A stretch of DNA of 64,000 nucleotides from JAJFUI01 sp039698035. Lineage in GTDB: Bacteria; Planctomycetota; Planctomycetia; Pirellulales; Thermoguttaceae. Below the pieces are notes generated by a model. The model saw nothing but the letters and a program-made list of their open reading frames with translations. It was not told where the DNA came from and did not search any database. Location: the NCBI GenBank assembly GCA_039698035.1, contig JBDKSW010000002.1, positions 62,001 through 126,000 on the forward strand. Direction: 5' to 3'. Positions within the stretch are counted from its first letter, which is position 1; the number at the start of each line of letters is the position of its first letter. The position numbers and the translations under genes were made by a program. This document shows positions 35,407-44,646 of the stretch, piece after piece.

Positions 35407-36117
35407 TCAGTTGCCCAACGGCAGGTTCTCGTGCATCGGACTGCCAAAGGACCAGCGGTCCTCGGGTCGGCGCAATACTTCGCCAAGCACGAACGCCTGG
35501 CGAACCGAGCTCGGGTTGGAAAATACGTCGAGCACACCGTCGGCCAGCGATCCAAGGACCTCGGGCGGTGTCTCGACCGTTGGCTCCACGGCCGCAGGCG
35601 CTAAAGCCGTTTCGCCGGGCGTGGCGGCCAAATTGCTGACGTCGTGGTCGAACACCTGATGCAAATGCTGATCCGCCTCCTGATCGGCCCTGGACACTTC
35701 CTCGCCAAGATGGTCGGCACGCTGGGTAAACCCTTCAGCGTCCAGATATTTCCGAACGTGCTCGGTCACCTTTCCTCCGACGGGACTTTCCTTGGCGGCC
35801 ACGTCCGCACGAACGGGCTGGGCGGTCAACGGGGCCGACGGCTGAACCCGTGGCGGTTTGGCTGCGGTCGGTCGCCCCGGCGCTGTGCCGCGTCGTTGCG
35901 CCGCGCGACGCAGAAACTCGTCGATCTCGTCCGCCACGTCGCCGCGGACAGGCCGCGTGGGCGCATCGGGACGCGGACCATTGACAGGCGGTTTTCCCTG
36001 ACGCACGGACGCCATGAGCCGCGCGATACCGGCAATGCCACCGATCACAAGGATCAGAATGAACTTGACCAGCTCGGCATCAGCGTCTGCAAACAGCGGC
36101 AAACCGAAAGCACTCAT
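35407..36117 (-). CDS. Hypothetical single-pass protein linked to floA
   Basis: About 236 aa. One hydrophobic segment near residues 14-40 (LVKFILILVIGGIAGIARLM) is followed by a long charged, Pro/Ala-rich cytoplasmic region with scattered acidic stretches; no known domain. The ATG overlaps the stop of floA (ATGA), so translation is coupled. A similar third gene accompanies flotillin-like genes in other planctomycetes as far as I recall. It may be a scaffold or partner of the FloA membrane domains; no enzyme motif is seen. Confidence 0.7.
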   Translation of the reverse strand: MSAFGLPLFADADAELVKFILILVIGGIAGIARLMASVRQGKPPVNGPRPDAPTRPVRGDVADEIDEFLRRAAQRRGTAPGRPTAAKPPRVQPSAPLTAQPVRADVAAKESPVGGKVTEHVRKYLDAEGFTQRADHLGEEVSRADQEADQHLHQVFDHDVSNLAATPGETALAPAAVEPTVETPPEVLGSLADGVLDVFSNPSSVRQAFVLGEVLRRPEDRWSFGSPMHENLPLGN

Positions 36118-37184
36118 CCCGTCGCGCTCGTTTTTCTGCCGGTCGTAGTCAGGCCGGCCTTGGCGATAGAAGAACGCATGTCCGTATCGGCTTGAATATT
36201 GCGAAGCCGGTAGTAGTCGATCAGCCCGAGCTTGCCCGAGTGGAAGGCGTGGGCAATGGCCTTGGGCACTTCGGCCTCGGCCTCGAGCACTTTCGCACGG
36301 CTTTGCTCGATCTGGGCGATCATTTCCTGCTCCTCGGCGACGGCCATCGCACGTCGCCCCTCGGCGTTCGCTCGGGCGACCCGCATATCAGCCTCGGCCT
36401 GGTCGGCCTGCAACCGAGCGCCGATGTTGTCGCCCACGTCGACGTCGGCAATGTCGATCGACACGATCTCAAAGGCCGTTTGGGCGTCGAGCCGGCGTGC
36501 CAGCACGGTTTTCGAGATGCGATCTGGATTAGCAAGCACTTCGAGGTGCGAACGGGACGAACCAATGGCGCTGACGATTCCCTCGCCGACCCGGGCGATA
36601 ATGGTCTCTTCGGTGGCCCCGCCGATCAACTGCCGCAGGTTCGCGCGAACAGTCACTCGCGCTCGGACCTTCAATTGTATGCCGTTCTGGGCAACGCCGT
36701 CCAACGATTCCTTGCCCATGCTGCGGCCAGGGCAGTCGATGACCATGGGATAGACGCTCGTCTGGACGGCTTCGAGCACGTTGCGGCCCGCCAGGTCGAT
36801 GGCAGTGGCCAACTTGAAATCGAGCTCGACAAGCTTGGCCTTTCCGGCGGCGATCAGCGAGCGAACGACCAGCGGGACGTTGCCGCCGGCCAAATAGTGC
36901 ATTTCCAGGCTTTTGGAGGTGACGCCCGCGTCGTCGCCGATTCCCGCCTGGACGGCCATGATCTTGCTGCGGACAATCACGGACGCGTTGACCTTGCGGA
37001 ACCACATGCCAACCAGGTCGAAGAAGCCGATGCCGGCTCCCGTGGTCACCGACTGAATCCAGAGCCGGAAGAAGTTGGCGAAAATCGCCACCACGACCAG
37101 TGCCACGACCAACAGGACGACAATCCCGGCCGTGATCAGAATATGGATCGTCTGCGTTCTAGACGCCTCGGCCAGCAACCACAT
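36114..37184 (-). CDS. floA: Flotillin-like protein FloA
   Basis: About 356 aa. A short N-terminal membrane segment (IHILITAGIVVLLVVALVVV) is followed by an SPFH/band-7-like core (QTSVYPMVIDCPGRSMGKES, VRARVTVRANLRQLIGGATE) and a Glu/Ala-rich coiled coil (NAEGRRAMAVAEEQEMIAQI). FloA-type flotillins organise ordered membrane regions. ATG 37184 has CGGAG six bases upstream; the longer frame lacks similarity. It lies between nfeD and the overlapping third gene, a conserved arrangement. Confidence 0.92.
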   Translation of the reverse strand: MWLLAEASRTQTIHILITAGIVVLLVVALVVVAIFANFFRLWIQSVTTGAGIGFFDLVGMWFRKVNASVIVRSKIMAVQAGIGDDAGVTSKSLEMHYLAGGNVPLVVRSLIAAGKAKLVELDFKLATAIDLAGRNVLEAVQTSVYPMVIDCPGRSMGKESLDGVAQNGIQLKVRARVTVRANLRQLIGGATEETIIARVGEGIVSAIGSSRSHLEVLANPDRISKTVLARRLDAQTAFEIVSIDIADVDVGDNIGARLQADQAEADMRVARANAEGRRAMAVAEEQEMIAQIEQSRAKVLEAEAEVPKAIAHAFHSGKLGLIDYYRLRNIQADTDMRSSIAKAGLTTTGRKTSATG

Positions 37185-37269
37185 CGTCAACTCCGAGCGG
37201 GGTAAGTGTTTTGTTGAAAGACTGCGCGGCTGACTGCCGCTCCTAGCATCCCGGAAGACCCTGGCACTG

Positions 37270-37827
37270 TCAAGCAGGGGGGAGGTCGAATAGGTCGTCG
37301 TAGTCTTCCTGCAAAGGATTCTTGGGCACAGCGATTTCGGCCTCATCGATCGGCCGCACCACGACGCGGAGGCCCCGCACCTGGACGACGCGGACCGGCT
37401 GACCGACGTCGATCGGCATGCCCTCGCTGACGGCGTCGATCGTTTCCCCGTCGATGGTCACGGCACCGCTCAGCAGGAGTTTGCTTATCGCGCGACCCGT
37501 GCGGCCAATGAACCCTTTGAGCCGCTCCTTCTCCTTTGCGTCGGGCAGGACATCTTCGCCCTTGGGAGCCATTAGCAGCACGCGGCGGCCCATGGCCGTT
37601 TTGGGCCAGTACTTGAAGGCCAGCGCCAGAAGCGCAACGAGGCCAACCGGAACGCCCAGCAGGAAGACGATCCCGACAACCACGTTCTGGTAAAATGCCA
37701 TGACGATGGCCGCCACCAGGGCAGACGCCGCCAGGAAGCCCAAGACACCGGCCGACGGAAAGAACACCTCCAAAAGGGTTAGTAACGCGCCAAGAAACAG
37801 CAGGAGAATGGCCCAGATGAGGTACAT
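37270..37827 (-). CDS. NfeD-family membrane protein
   Basis: About 185 aa. Four closely packed membrane helices (LLLFLGALLTLLEVFFPSAG, AIVMAFYQNVVVGIVFLLG and others) are followed by an OB-fold NfeD domain (GRTGRAISKLLLSGAVTIDG, IDVGQPVRVVQVRGLRVVVR). The short form without the ClpP-like protease domain. NfeD proteins pair with flotillins, as here with floA 85 bases downstream. No clear ribosome site before the ATG. Confidence 0.9.
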   Translation of the reverse strand: MYLIWAILLLFLGALLTLLEVFFPSAGVLGFLAASALVAAIVMAFYQNVVVGIVFLLGVPVGLVALLALAFKYWPKTAMGRRVLLMAPKGEDVLPDAKEKERLKGFIGRTGRAISKLLLSGAVTIDGETIDAVSEGMPIDVGQPVRVVQVRGLRVVVRPIDEAEIAVPKNPLQEDYDDLFDLPPA

Positions 37828-37997
37828 TTTGTCCGTTCGGCTTGTGACCGTCCTTTGGCGATGGCGAAAATCTCAACCCCAACGCGCTCCTTGGGGTGGG
37901 CCTTGGCGTCATCCAAATGACGCATATTAGAGTAGTCGTTGACGCCCTGTTCCGCAAGATTCTACGGGCGGCGGAAACCATTCCTTTGGCCACACGA

Positions 37998-38576
37998 ATG
38001 ACTACGTCGAACCAACGCTCCAAGACTGATGCATCAGCCGGCACGACCGCCATCGATTGGCAGGCCGCGTTGGCTGCCCACGAGCGTTGGCTCCGCGTGG
38101 TCGTGTGTGCCAGACTGGGCGAACCGCAGGCGATCGACGAGGTGATGCAGGACGTGGCCGTGGCGGCCGTGCGACAACGGGCGCCGCTGACCGATGCGTC
38201 CAAAGTCGCTCCGTGGCTGTATCAGTTGGCCGTGCGTCAGGCGTTGCTGTACCGTCGAAAGCAGGGGCGGCGGCGCAAGCTGATCGACCGCTACGCCACG
38301 CGGTTCCAGCCCAGCGAGACGGACGTCCGACAGGCCGAACCGCTCGACTGGTTGCTGTCCGAAGAACGTCGCCGGCTGGTTTGCGACGCAATGCGTCGGC
38401 TGCCGGGCCGGGACGCCGAAATCTTGATGCTGAAATACAACGAAAATTGGAGCTATCGGGCCCTGGCCGAACGGCTGGGCATTAGTCACAGCGCTGTCGA
38501 GGCGCGGCTCCATCGAGCGCGTGGCCGGCTGCGTGAACAGTTGGCCGCTCTCGATGTGACGCCCACCGGTGTGTAG
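37998..38576 (+). CDS. ECF-type RNA polymerase sigma factor
   Basis: About 192 aa. Region 2 (VDEVMQD-like QAIDEVMQDVAVAAVRQRAP) and region 4 (LPGRDAEILMLKYNENWSYR, RALAERLGISHSAVEARLHR) are recognisable. The linker is basic (RRKQGRRRKLIDRY). ATG 37998 is favoured; earlier starts extend 34 codons with no domain. The next gene, 11 bases downstream, encodes a short cytoplasmic segment plus one membrane helix, the layout of an anti-sigma factor. The two probably form a stress-responsive pair. Confidence 0.85.
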   Translation: MTTSNQRSKTDASAGTTAIDWQAALAAHERWLRVVVCARLGEPQAIDEVMQDVAVAAVRQRAPLTDASKVAPWLYQLAVRQALLYRRKQGRRRKLIDRYATRFQPSETDVRQAEPLDWLLSEERRRLVCDAMRRLPGRDAEILMLKYNENWSYRALAERLGISHSAVEARLHRARGRLREQLAALDVTPTGV

Positions 38577-38587
38577 CGGAACCGATC

Positions 38588-39286
38588 ATGAATCCCACGA
38601 ATGATACCGACGACGTTCGCTTTGACCGCCTGGTGGATGGCGAACTGAGCGAAACCGAGCGCCGCGAGTTGTTGGCCGGGCTCGACAACGAGTCGGGCGG
38701 ATGGCGACGCTGTGCCTTGGCGTTTCTCGAAGCCCAATGCTGGAGGCAAGTCCTCGGCGACATGGCCCAGCCGAGGCCCGAGCCAAAGGTGAATCGGCCG
38801 GTTGTAACGCGGCGTCCACCCTGGCTGAGCCGGGTGACGACGGGAACCGCCATGGCCGCCAGCTTCCTCGTGGCGTTGTGGCTCGTGTCCTGGGCGTCCC
38901 GGCAGGGCCCTGTCGGCACATTGCATGCCCCCGGAAACAACGACATTGCACACGTCAGCCAACCCATGAACCGGGCGGCCGAGGATGCAACCGGTCGCAG
39001 CCAGTCGTCGCCTTCGAGTCCGTGGCAACTGGTCACGCTCTCGACGCCCGACAACCAAGGGCGGTCGATTCGTCTGCCGGCCATCGAAGGCAACGGCGTC
39101 GATCGGCGATGGCTGCAAAACCTTCCGCCGGCGATTCCCGACGACGTTCTCGGGGCGTTGGCGCGCACGGGCCATCAGGTTCAGCAGCGGCGTCAATTGG
39201 TCCCCATCTCGGCGCAAGACGGGCGGCGGTTGGTCGTCCCCGTCGATCAGGTCGAGGTGCATTACACGGGAAATCCAACGTATTGA
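38588..39286 (+). CDS. Putative anti-sigma factor, single-pass membrane protein
   Basis: About 232 aa. The N-terminal 60 residues (DRLVDGELSETERRELLAGL) look like an anti-sigma cytoplasmic segment; they lack a clear zinc HXXXCXXC site. One membrane helix lies near residue 90 (TGTAMAASFLVALWLVSWAS), then a periplasmic region of about 130 residues without a known domain. Directly downstream of the ECF sigma gene. Role inferred from position and architecture. Confidence 0.7.
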   Translation: MNPTNDTDDVRFDRLVDGELSETERRELLAGLDNESGGWRRCALAFLEAQCWRQVLGDMAQPRPEPKVNRPVVTRRPPWLSRVTTGTAMAASFLVALWLVSWASRQGPVGTLHAPGNNDIAHVSQPMNRAAEDATGRSQSSPSSPWQLVTLSTPDNQGRSIRLPAIEGNGVDRRWLQNLPPAIPDDVLGALARTGHQVQQRRQLVPISAQDGRRLVVPVDQVEVHYTGNPTY

Positions 39287-39417
39287 TTCGTCCCTCGCGG
39301 TTTACGCCAGGGATCGGGGGGGAAGGCAAGACGACCGACGATCTCGGTGACGTTCATAATCACAACCACGGTTGTAGCGTGCGATACGCGGCTCAATAGC
39401 GAGCGAAGGAGTAGGTC

Positions 39418-40404
39418 ATGTCCAAAATGATTTCAACAAGCTGTGCGATGTTGGGCCTTGTGGGCATCGCCATGGCAATGGCGCAGCCAGCCGCCGCGCA
39501 GCAATCGCCGCGCGAGAGCGGACCGCTCTCCATAACGGCCGACTCGGACGGCAACGTCCTGTTCATGGCGACGACTCCAGAGTTGGGCCAGTACTGGCTT
39601 GGCGTCGAATGTCTACCGATGATGCCGGCCTTGCGAGCCCAGTTGGGGTTGCCAGAAAACCAGGGGCTCCTGGTGGGTGGCGTTGCGCCGGAGAGTCCCG
39701 CGGCCAAGGCTGGCATCGAGCGGCATGACGTCCTGGTTCGCCTTGCCGGAAAGCCGTTAGGAGAAGTCCGCGACCTGATGCAGGCCATCGACTCGGCCAA
39801 GGGCGCCAAGCTAACCGTCGAGCTCATCCGCGGCGGCAAAATGAAGACCCTGGAAGCCACGCCCGGCAAGCGACCGTCGCCACAGGTCGGACAGAAGATG
39901 TCGCCGCCGCCCGAGGCCGCCGATTGGAACACGATTCAGAAATGGATGGAAGGCATGGTTGGCCATGGGGAATCACCGCTCCCGCGTCGGCCCATGCGGT
40001 TTCAACTGCTCGGTCCTGGCGTCTTCGATGTGCTGGAACCCAGGCCGTTGCCGCCGGACATGAGCATCGTCGTCAGCCGCGAAGGAAATAAGCCGGCGCG
40101 GATCATCGTTCATCGCGGCGACAAGAAGTGGGAAGTCAGCGAAAAGGAACTCGACAAACTGCCGGCCGACCTGCGGCCCTTCGTCGATCCGATGCTCGGT
40201 CGCCCAACCGTTAGCTTGTCGCGCGGAGCGAATCTGCCCGAAATGACCAAGCTGCCCGCCTCCGGCGCGTTCGAGCAACAACTTCAGAGGCGGCTCGACG
40301 CAATGGACCTTCGCATCGAGAGACTGTTGCGGGCGGTCGACGCGCTGCATGCCGAACACGGACAAGAGCCGGCCGAATCGCACACGGCACAACCGAACAA
40401 GTGA
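39418..40404 (+). CDS. Secreted PDZ-domain protein
   Basis: About 328 aa with a signal peptide (LGLVGIAMAMAQPAAA). A PDZ domain at residues 58-145 has the binding-loop region YWLGVECLPM and GLLVGGVAPESPAAKAGIER. No protease catalytic domain is attached. The C-terminus is a helical segment (QRRLDAMDLRIERLLRAVDA). AAGGAG lies seven bases before the ATG. It follows the sigma and anti-sigma-like genes, 131 bases apart, and could bind the exposed tail of a misfolded or cleaved envelope protein, as in regulated-proteolysis systems. That link is inferred. Confidence 0.82.
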   Translation: MSKMISTSCAMLGLVGIAMAMAQPAAAQQSPRESGPLSITADSDGNVLFMATTPELGQYWLGVECLPMMPALRAQLGLPENQGLLVGGVAPESPAAKAGIERHDVLVRLAGKPLGEVRDLMQAIDSAKGAKLTVELIRGGKMKTLEATPGKRPSPQVGQKMSPPPEAADWNTIQKWMEGMVGHGESPLPRRPMRFQLLGPGVFDVLEPRPLPPDMSIVVSREGNKPARIIVHRGDKKWEVSEKELDKLPADLRPFVDPMLGRPTVSLSRGANLPEMTKLPASGAFEQQLQRRLDAMDLRIERLLRAVDALHAEHGQEPAESHTAQPNK

Positions 40405-40496
40405 GCGACCCACCTCCGCAGTTCCCCGCTGCGGGCCAGAGGGACGGCGTCGGGGCGCGGCCTCGATGCCGTTCCTTTGCGTTTAATGATTTCCGA

Positions 40497-41246
40497 CTAC
40501 AGCAGGCTTTCCAGCAGCAGTCGGATTTTGCGCATCTCGGTCAGTTGATCGAGTTCGGGCGCGGCCTGGATATCGACGCAGAGTGCCCGGTCGTAGCGGA
40601 CCTTGTTGAGCTGATTCACAAGCCGCCCGTACTCGATGTCGCCCTGGCCGACGCGGACCTGCAACTGGTCCTTCGAGGTGTCGCGAAGACGCACGTGGTA
40701 GACGTATTTCATGACGTGGTCGTAATCGACGCCGCCGCGGGGGCCATAGACGTAGTGGCTTGGATCGAGCGTAATGCCCAGGCCCTTGACGCTGTCGCAG
40801 AGGACGATGGCAGTGTCCGGATTTTCGGTCATATGGCCCACTTCGGTGAGCAGCCCGACCCGGATCCCCTCGCGGGACGCCAACGCGACCATGGCCCGAA
40901 GCCGCTCGACCTCGGCATTGAACGGGGTGCCCAATTCGCCCGATCGAACCGTGATCGTGACCACCTTGATGGCCTTGGCCAATTGGCAGCAGGCGGCAAA
41001 CTGGTGGTAATACTCCGGCTCGGGCGCGCTGATGTCGACGCTGAGGGCGACGGGCGTCAATCGGTGCATCTGGCGACAGAGCGTGATGCACTTTTCGGGG
41101 TTCGCCAGCACGTCAGAAGGCTTCATATGCCCGTCCTGCTCGTGAACCATGATCTCGACGGACGTGTATTCCAATTCCACCAGTTGCAACAGCGCGGCAT
41201 CCAACGGCATCTGGGCGAAGCAACGGCTCGAAGCGGCAACGAACAT
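40497..41246 (-). CDS. Sugar-phosphate isomerase/epimerase-like TIM-barrel protein
   Basis: About 249 aa, xylose-isomerase-like TIM barrel. Conserved-type segments: EYTSVEIMVHEQDGHMKPSD, VGLLTEVGHMTENPDTAIV, LGITLDPSHYVYGP (metal-binding Asp and His), YHVRLRDTSKDQLQVRVGQG and the terminal acidic VDIQAAPELD. Acts probably on a sugar or sugar acid; exact substrate unknown. AAAGGAG seven bases before ATG fixes the start. Divergent from sppA. Confidence 0.8.
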   Translation of the reverse strand: MFVAASSRCFAQMPLDAALLQLVELEYTSVEIMVHEQDGHMKPSDVLANPEKCITLCRQMHRLTPVALSVDISAPEPEYYHQFAACCQLAKAIKVVTITVRSGELGTPFNAEVERLRAMVALASREGIRVGLLTEVGHMTENPDTAIVLCDSVKGLGITLDPSHYVYGPRGGVDYDHVMKYVYHVRLRDTSKDQLQVRVGQGDIEYGRLVNQLNKVRYDRALCVDIQAAPELDQLTEMRKIRLLLESLL

Positions 41247-41420
41247 GCGACGACTCCTTTCAGACTCGGATTAGATCGGCCCCTAGCTTACCGTGTTCCG
41301 ACCGGTTCTGGCAACACCGGGGCTGCCAGCTTTTGCGGCGAGACCCGTGGGGTCGCCGTCCGAGGTCGATCGCTGTAGAATGAACGTCAGTCAATCGAGC
41401 CTGGCCCACCGGAGAACCCG

Positions 41421-42518
41421 ATGATGGATTCGTCCCCTCTGCCGGATGCGTTCATGCAGCCACCCGTGCAACCCGAGGTTGTTGGCGAGCCGACCGCGCC
41501 GTCACGACGGAAGCGAAGCCTGTTGGGCCGCTTGCTTTGGAGCTTCTTGGTGCTCGCCCTGCTGAGCTCGTTGGCCGCGAACCTTCTGCTGTTCGTGGCG
41601 ATTGGCGTTCTTGGCGTTGGCTCGATCGATGAGGACCGCGTCCAGGAGAAGTTCGTATCCGGCAACCGATCGGGCCCCAATAAAGTGGCCATCCTTTCCA
41701 TCGAAGGGACCATTCTCAGCACCGAGGGGTTCTTCCGGCAACAGATTGACCATGCCCGGAGAGACGCCGCGACCGGCGACCTGAAGGCGATCGTCGTGCG
41801 GGTCAACTCGCCCGGCGGCACCATCACCGGCAGCGATTACATGCTCCATCACCTCCGCAAACTGGCCGATGACCACCATATTCCCCTCGTGGTCAGCATG
41901 GGCGACCTGGCGGCCAGCGGCGGCTACTACGTCTCGATGTGTGTGGGCGACACGGAAGACGCCATCTTCGCCGAGCCGACTACCTGGACCGGTTCGATCG
42001 GTGTCGTGATTCCGCACTACAACCTGGCCGACCTGATGGGCAAGTGGGGCATCGCCGACGACAGCGTGGCCAGCAACCCGCTGAAAACCATGGGCAGCCT
42101 GGCCCGCAAGATGACGCCCCACGAACGTGACATCTTCCAAGCCCTCGTCAACGATGGCTTCACGCGGTTCAAGGATGTCATCAAGGAGGGGCGCCCCCGG
42201 TTCCGCCGAGATCCGGCGGCGCTCGATGTCCTGGCGACCGGCCAGGTGTTCACGGCCAACCAGGCGCTGGCGGCCGGCTTGGTCGATCGAATCGGGTTCA
42301 TCGAGGACGTCGTGGATCGCGCCGTGGTTCTGGCCGGGATCGACAAGGCCAGCGTCAAGGTCGTCAAGTACAAGGCCGAGCCGAGGCTGTCCGAAATGCT
42401 GTTTGGCCGGAGCAAGTCGCAGGCGTCGGTCGATCTGGCCGCATTACTGGCGGTGACCACCCCCCGGGCCTACTATCTCTGCACCTGGCTCCCTGCCCTG
42501 GTCAGCAGCGCCGAGTGA
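41421..42518 (+). CDS. sppA: Signal peptide peptidase SppA
   Basis: About 365 aa. It degrades leftover signal peptides in the membrane. One N-terminal membrane helix (LLWSFLVLALLSSLAANLLL) precedes a ClpP-like serine protease domain: VAILSIEGTI, VVRVNSPGGTITGSD, the nucleophile serine in GDLAASGGYYVSM, and a lysine in DSVASNPLKTMGS that can serve as base. Single-domain (36K-type) length. ATG-ATG at 41421/41424 are both possible. Divergent from the TIM-barrel gene. Confidence 0.9.
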   Translation: MMDSSPLPDAFMQPPVQPEVVGEPTAPSRRKRSLLGRLLWSFLVLALLSSLAANLLLFVAIGVLGVGSIDEDRVQEKFVSGNRSGPNKVAILSIEGTILSTEGFFRQQIDHARRDAATGDLKAIVVRVNSPGGTITGSDYMLHHLRKLADDHHIPLVVSMGDLAASGGYYVSMCVGDTEDAIFAEPTTWTGSIGVVIPHYNLADLMGKWGIADDSVASNPLKTMGSLARKMTPHERDIFQALVNDGFTRFKDVIKEGRPRFRRDPAALDVLATGQVFTANQALAAGLVDRIGFIEDVVDRAVVLAGIDKASVKVVKYKAEPRLSEMLFGRSKSQASVDLAALLAVTTPRAYYLCTWLPALVSSAE

Positions 42519-42711
42519 TGGGTTCGCTCGTCGCCTGTCTCATTTGCTTTGCATCCCCGACGCGAAGGGCGATTTTTGCCTGCGCCCGCTAAAGTCCGGC
42601 CACTGGGTGGACGATAACGGTTGTAACGCTTGTATCGGACGTATCGATGCGAGCCAAAACGCCAGCATGGCAATTTAGGCCAACTGTGCGCCCCTCTGAT
42701 GGAGATGGCCG

Positions 42712-42969
42712 ATGAAGGGCTCATTCAACCAACGATGTCCCGTTCGGGCCTTGCTGCTCGGGCTTGGAGTGCTGGCCGGCGCCGGTCTGACCGGCTGCCA
42801 GTCCGACTTCGGCGGGCAGACGCTGCCGAGCCCCTTCTACATGGGCGACGACGTGCAGTACTTCCCCCCGGGATCCTCTTTCAAACTCGCTCGCGAGGCG
42901 GCTGCTCAAAAGGCCTACAGCCAGGACGTGGCCCAGCAGCAATCGCAACAGCAACAGAACACGCGATAA
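42712..42969 (+). CDS. Small lipoprotein, unknown function
   Basis: About 85 aa. A signal peptide ends in LTGC, followed by a short mature part with YMGDDVQYFPPGSSF and a Gln-rich tail (DVAQQQSQQQQ). A planctomycete-type small lipoprotein. GGAGATGG sits just before ATG. It is followed by a hairpin and T-run about 120 bases downstream. Function unknown. Confidence 0.72.
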   Translation: MKGSFNQRCPVRALLLGLGVLAGAGLTGCQSDFGGQTLPSPFYMGDDVQYFPPGSSFKLAREAAAQKAYSQDVAQQQSQQQQNTR

Positions 42970-43088
42970 TCTTGCATGAAGACACGCCGGACGCGGAAGG
43001 CGAGTCGCGCGGTGGGATTGGGGTCGAGCCAGCCCGCCGAAGTCGATCGCTGTGAGCCGCGTTGTTGGGGGGGGACGGCGCCTTGCGT

Positions 43089-43159
43089 TGCTGGCGTCCA
43101 AGGCACGGAGTGCTGCTCACACGGCACCCCTTGGACGTCAGCAGCACAAGGATTTTTTT
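43089..43159 (+). terminator. Long hairpin with T-run
   Basis: TGCTGGCGTCCAAGG (43089-43103) pairs with CCTTGGACGTCAGCA (43129-43143): 15 pairs with one G-T wobble. The loop has a GTGC/GCAC inner stem. A run of seven T follows at 43153-43159. It could terminate the lipoprotein transcript or be part of a small RNA. The T-run starts nine bases after the stem, further than in an ideal terminator. Confidence 0.5.
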
Positions 43160-43224
43160 GTAGACCGTCGTCTCGTTCTCTGGCGGCCGCGTCGCCACGG
43201 CGGGCCGTCTGATCGGTAGCAGCC

Positions 43225-43554
43225 ATGACCGACCTTGCTTTTTCGCCAGCGGCTCAACACGTGGTCATCGTCATCCTGGTCTGGATCGGTTTTGGCGCCG
43301 TTGTCGGTCTGCTCGCCACCGTGTTGTTTCCGATGCGCCGACCGGCTGGCCCCTTTTGGGCCGTCGTCCTGGGCATTGTCGGCACCACGGTCGGACTGCT
43401 CGGCCTCGGATGGATGGCGCCGGACCGGCCGCTGAATCCGATCAGCCCCGTCGGATTTCTGGCCGCCACGATTGGCGCGGTTGGGTTGCTTACCCTCTAT
43501 CGCCTTGGCGCCGCGGTCTACCAAAAGGCCAATGGCAAACCGGACGAAGAGTAA
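43225..43554 (+). CDS. Small GlsB/YeaQ-like membrane protein
   Basis: About 109 aa with three hydrophobic segments (VVIVILVWIGFGAVVGLLAT, FWAVVLGIVGTTVGLLGLG, VGFLAATIGAVGLLTLYRLG) and glycine spacing like the transglycosylase-associated YeaQ/GlsB family. Stress-linked in other bacteria; role here unknown. A distant match rather than a sure one. Confidence 0.6.
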   Translation: MTDLAFSPAAQHVVIVILVWIGFGAVVGLLATVLFPMRRPAGPFWAVVLGIVGTTVGLLGLGWMAPDRPLNPISPVGFLAATIGAVGLLTLYRLGAAVYQKANGKPDEE

Positions 43555-43803
43555 CGAGGGCTCCGTCTTCTTTCGGTCGCCGCCATTCTTCACGTCAATC
43601 GCATCGAGGTCGCGAGCCGCTGGGCCGCCCTGCTGCGAGAGAACCTCCTGCCCCGCAATCGGGAGCAGCAACCCGACAAATGCGGCGACGTGCGTGCGTT
43701 GGCCCGGCGTCGTCGCCCCCTGGCAACTGGCTTGGCCTGGCAGTATAACGTGGATTGTGCATCCACACGATCAAGTTCGAGTCCCCTGCGAAGCGAAGCG
43801 CTC

Positions 43804-44589
43804 ATGGTCCAGCCCGCACAGGCCGTGGCCCCGCGTCAGGACGATCCGCCTTATCGACCTGGCGAGCCGGTGGCCCTGTTCATCCCCTGCTACATCGATC
43901 AGTTCTACCCGAAAATCGCCGAGGCAACGGCCCGACTGCTGAAACGGTACGGCGTACCTGTCGTTTATCCCTCGGCGCAGACCTGCTGCGGCCAGCCAGC
44001 GTTCAACTCGGGCTATTGGGACGAAGCGCGGCGAGTGATCCACCATTTCTGCGACGTTTTCGAGCCGCATCGCTGGATCGTCTGCCCCTCGGGCTCGTGC
44101 ACGGCCATGTGCCGCGTCTTTTTCGGTCACGCCGACCCCGACCCGCGGATCGTCGGCATCGGCCGCCGCGTGTTCGAGCTGACCGAGTTCCTGCACGACA
44201 TGCTGGGGGTCGCCGACACCGAGGCCACATTCCCGCACAAGGTGACGATGCACATCGGCTGTCACGGCCGGCGCGAGCTGGGCGTCGTCGAGCCGCCAAT
44301 GCGTCTGCTGAAGAGCGTTCGAGGACTCGAATATTGCGAGTTGCCGAACATCGAAGAGTGCTGCGGCTTTGGCGGAACCTTCAGCGTCAAGATGCCAGGC
44401 ACGTCGCTGGCCATGGGCGGCTCGAAGGTCGAAAACATCGTCCGCAGCGGGGCGGAAGTCGTCGTCTCAAACGATATTAGCTGCCTGATGCACATCGGCG
44501 GCTTGCTGCGCCGCAAGCCCGAAACTCGCCACATCGACACGATCCACATCGCCGAGGTGCTGGTGGCCGGCTGGAAAGAGGAAAACTAG
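43804..44589 (+). CDS. lutA: L-lactate utilisation Fe-S protein LutA
   Basis: About 261 aa. Subunit of the three-part cytoplasmic L-lactate dehydrogenase LutABC (LldEFG). Two cysteine-rich CCG domains: AQTCCGQPAFNSGY and IEECCGFGGTFSVKM, with further conserved cysteines in CPSGSCTAM and MHIGCHGRRELG. ATG 43804 gives a normal N-terminus (FIPCYIDQFYPK soon after); upstream frame is not conserved. It precedes an iron-type alcohol dehydrogenase gene and then lutB and lutC. Confidence 0.95.
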   Translation: MVQPAQAVAPRQDDPPYRPGEPVALFIPCYIDQFYPKIAEATARLLKRYGVPVVYPSAQTCCGQPAFNSGYWDEARRVIHHFCDVFEPHRWIVCPSGSCTAMCRVFFGHADPDPRIVGIGRRVFELTEFLHDMLGVADTEATFPHKVTMHIGCHGRRELGVVEPPMRLLKSVRGLEYCELPNIEECCGFGGTFSVKMPGTSLAMGGSKVENIVRSGAEVVVSNDISCLMHIGGLLRRKPETRHIDTIHIAEVLVAGWKEEN

Positions 44590-44646
44590 ACCGCAACTTG
44601 CGGAATGACCCTTGGCACGTCCGCAATTCCCATTTCGTGTTTCGTC

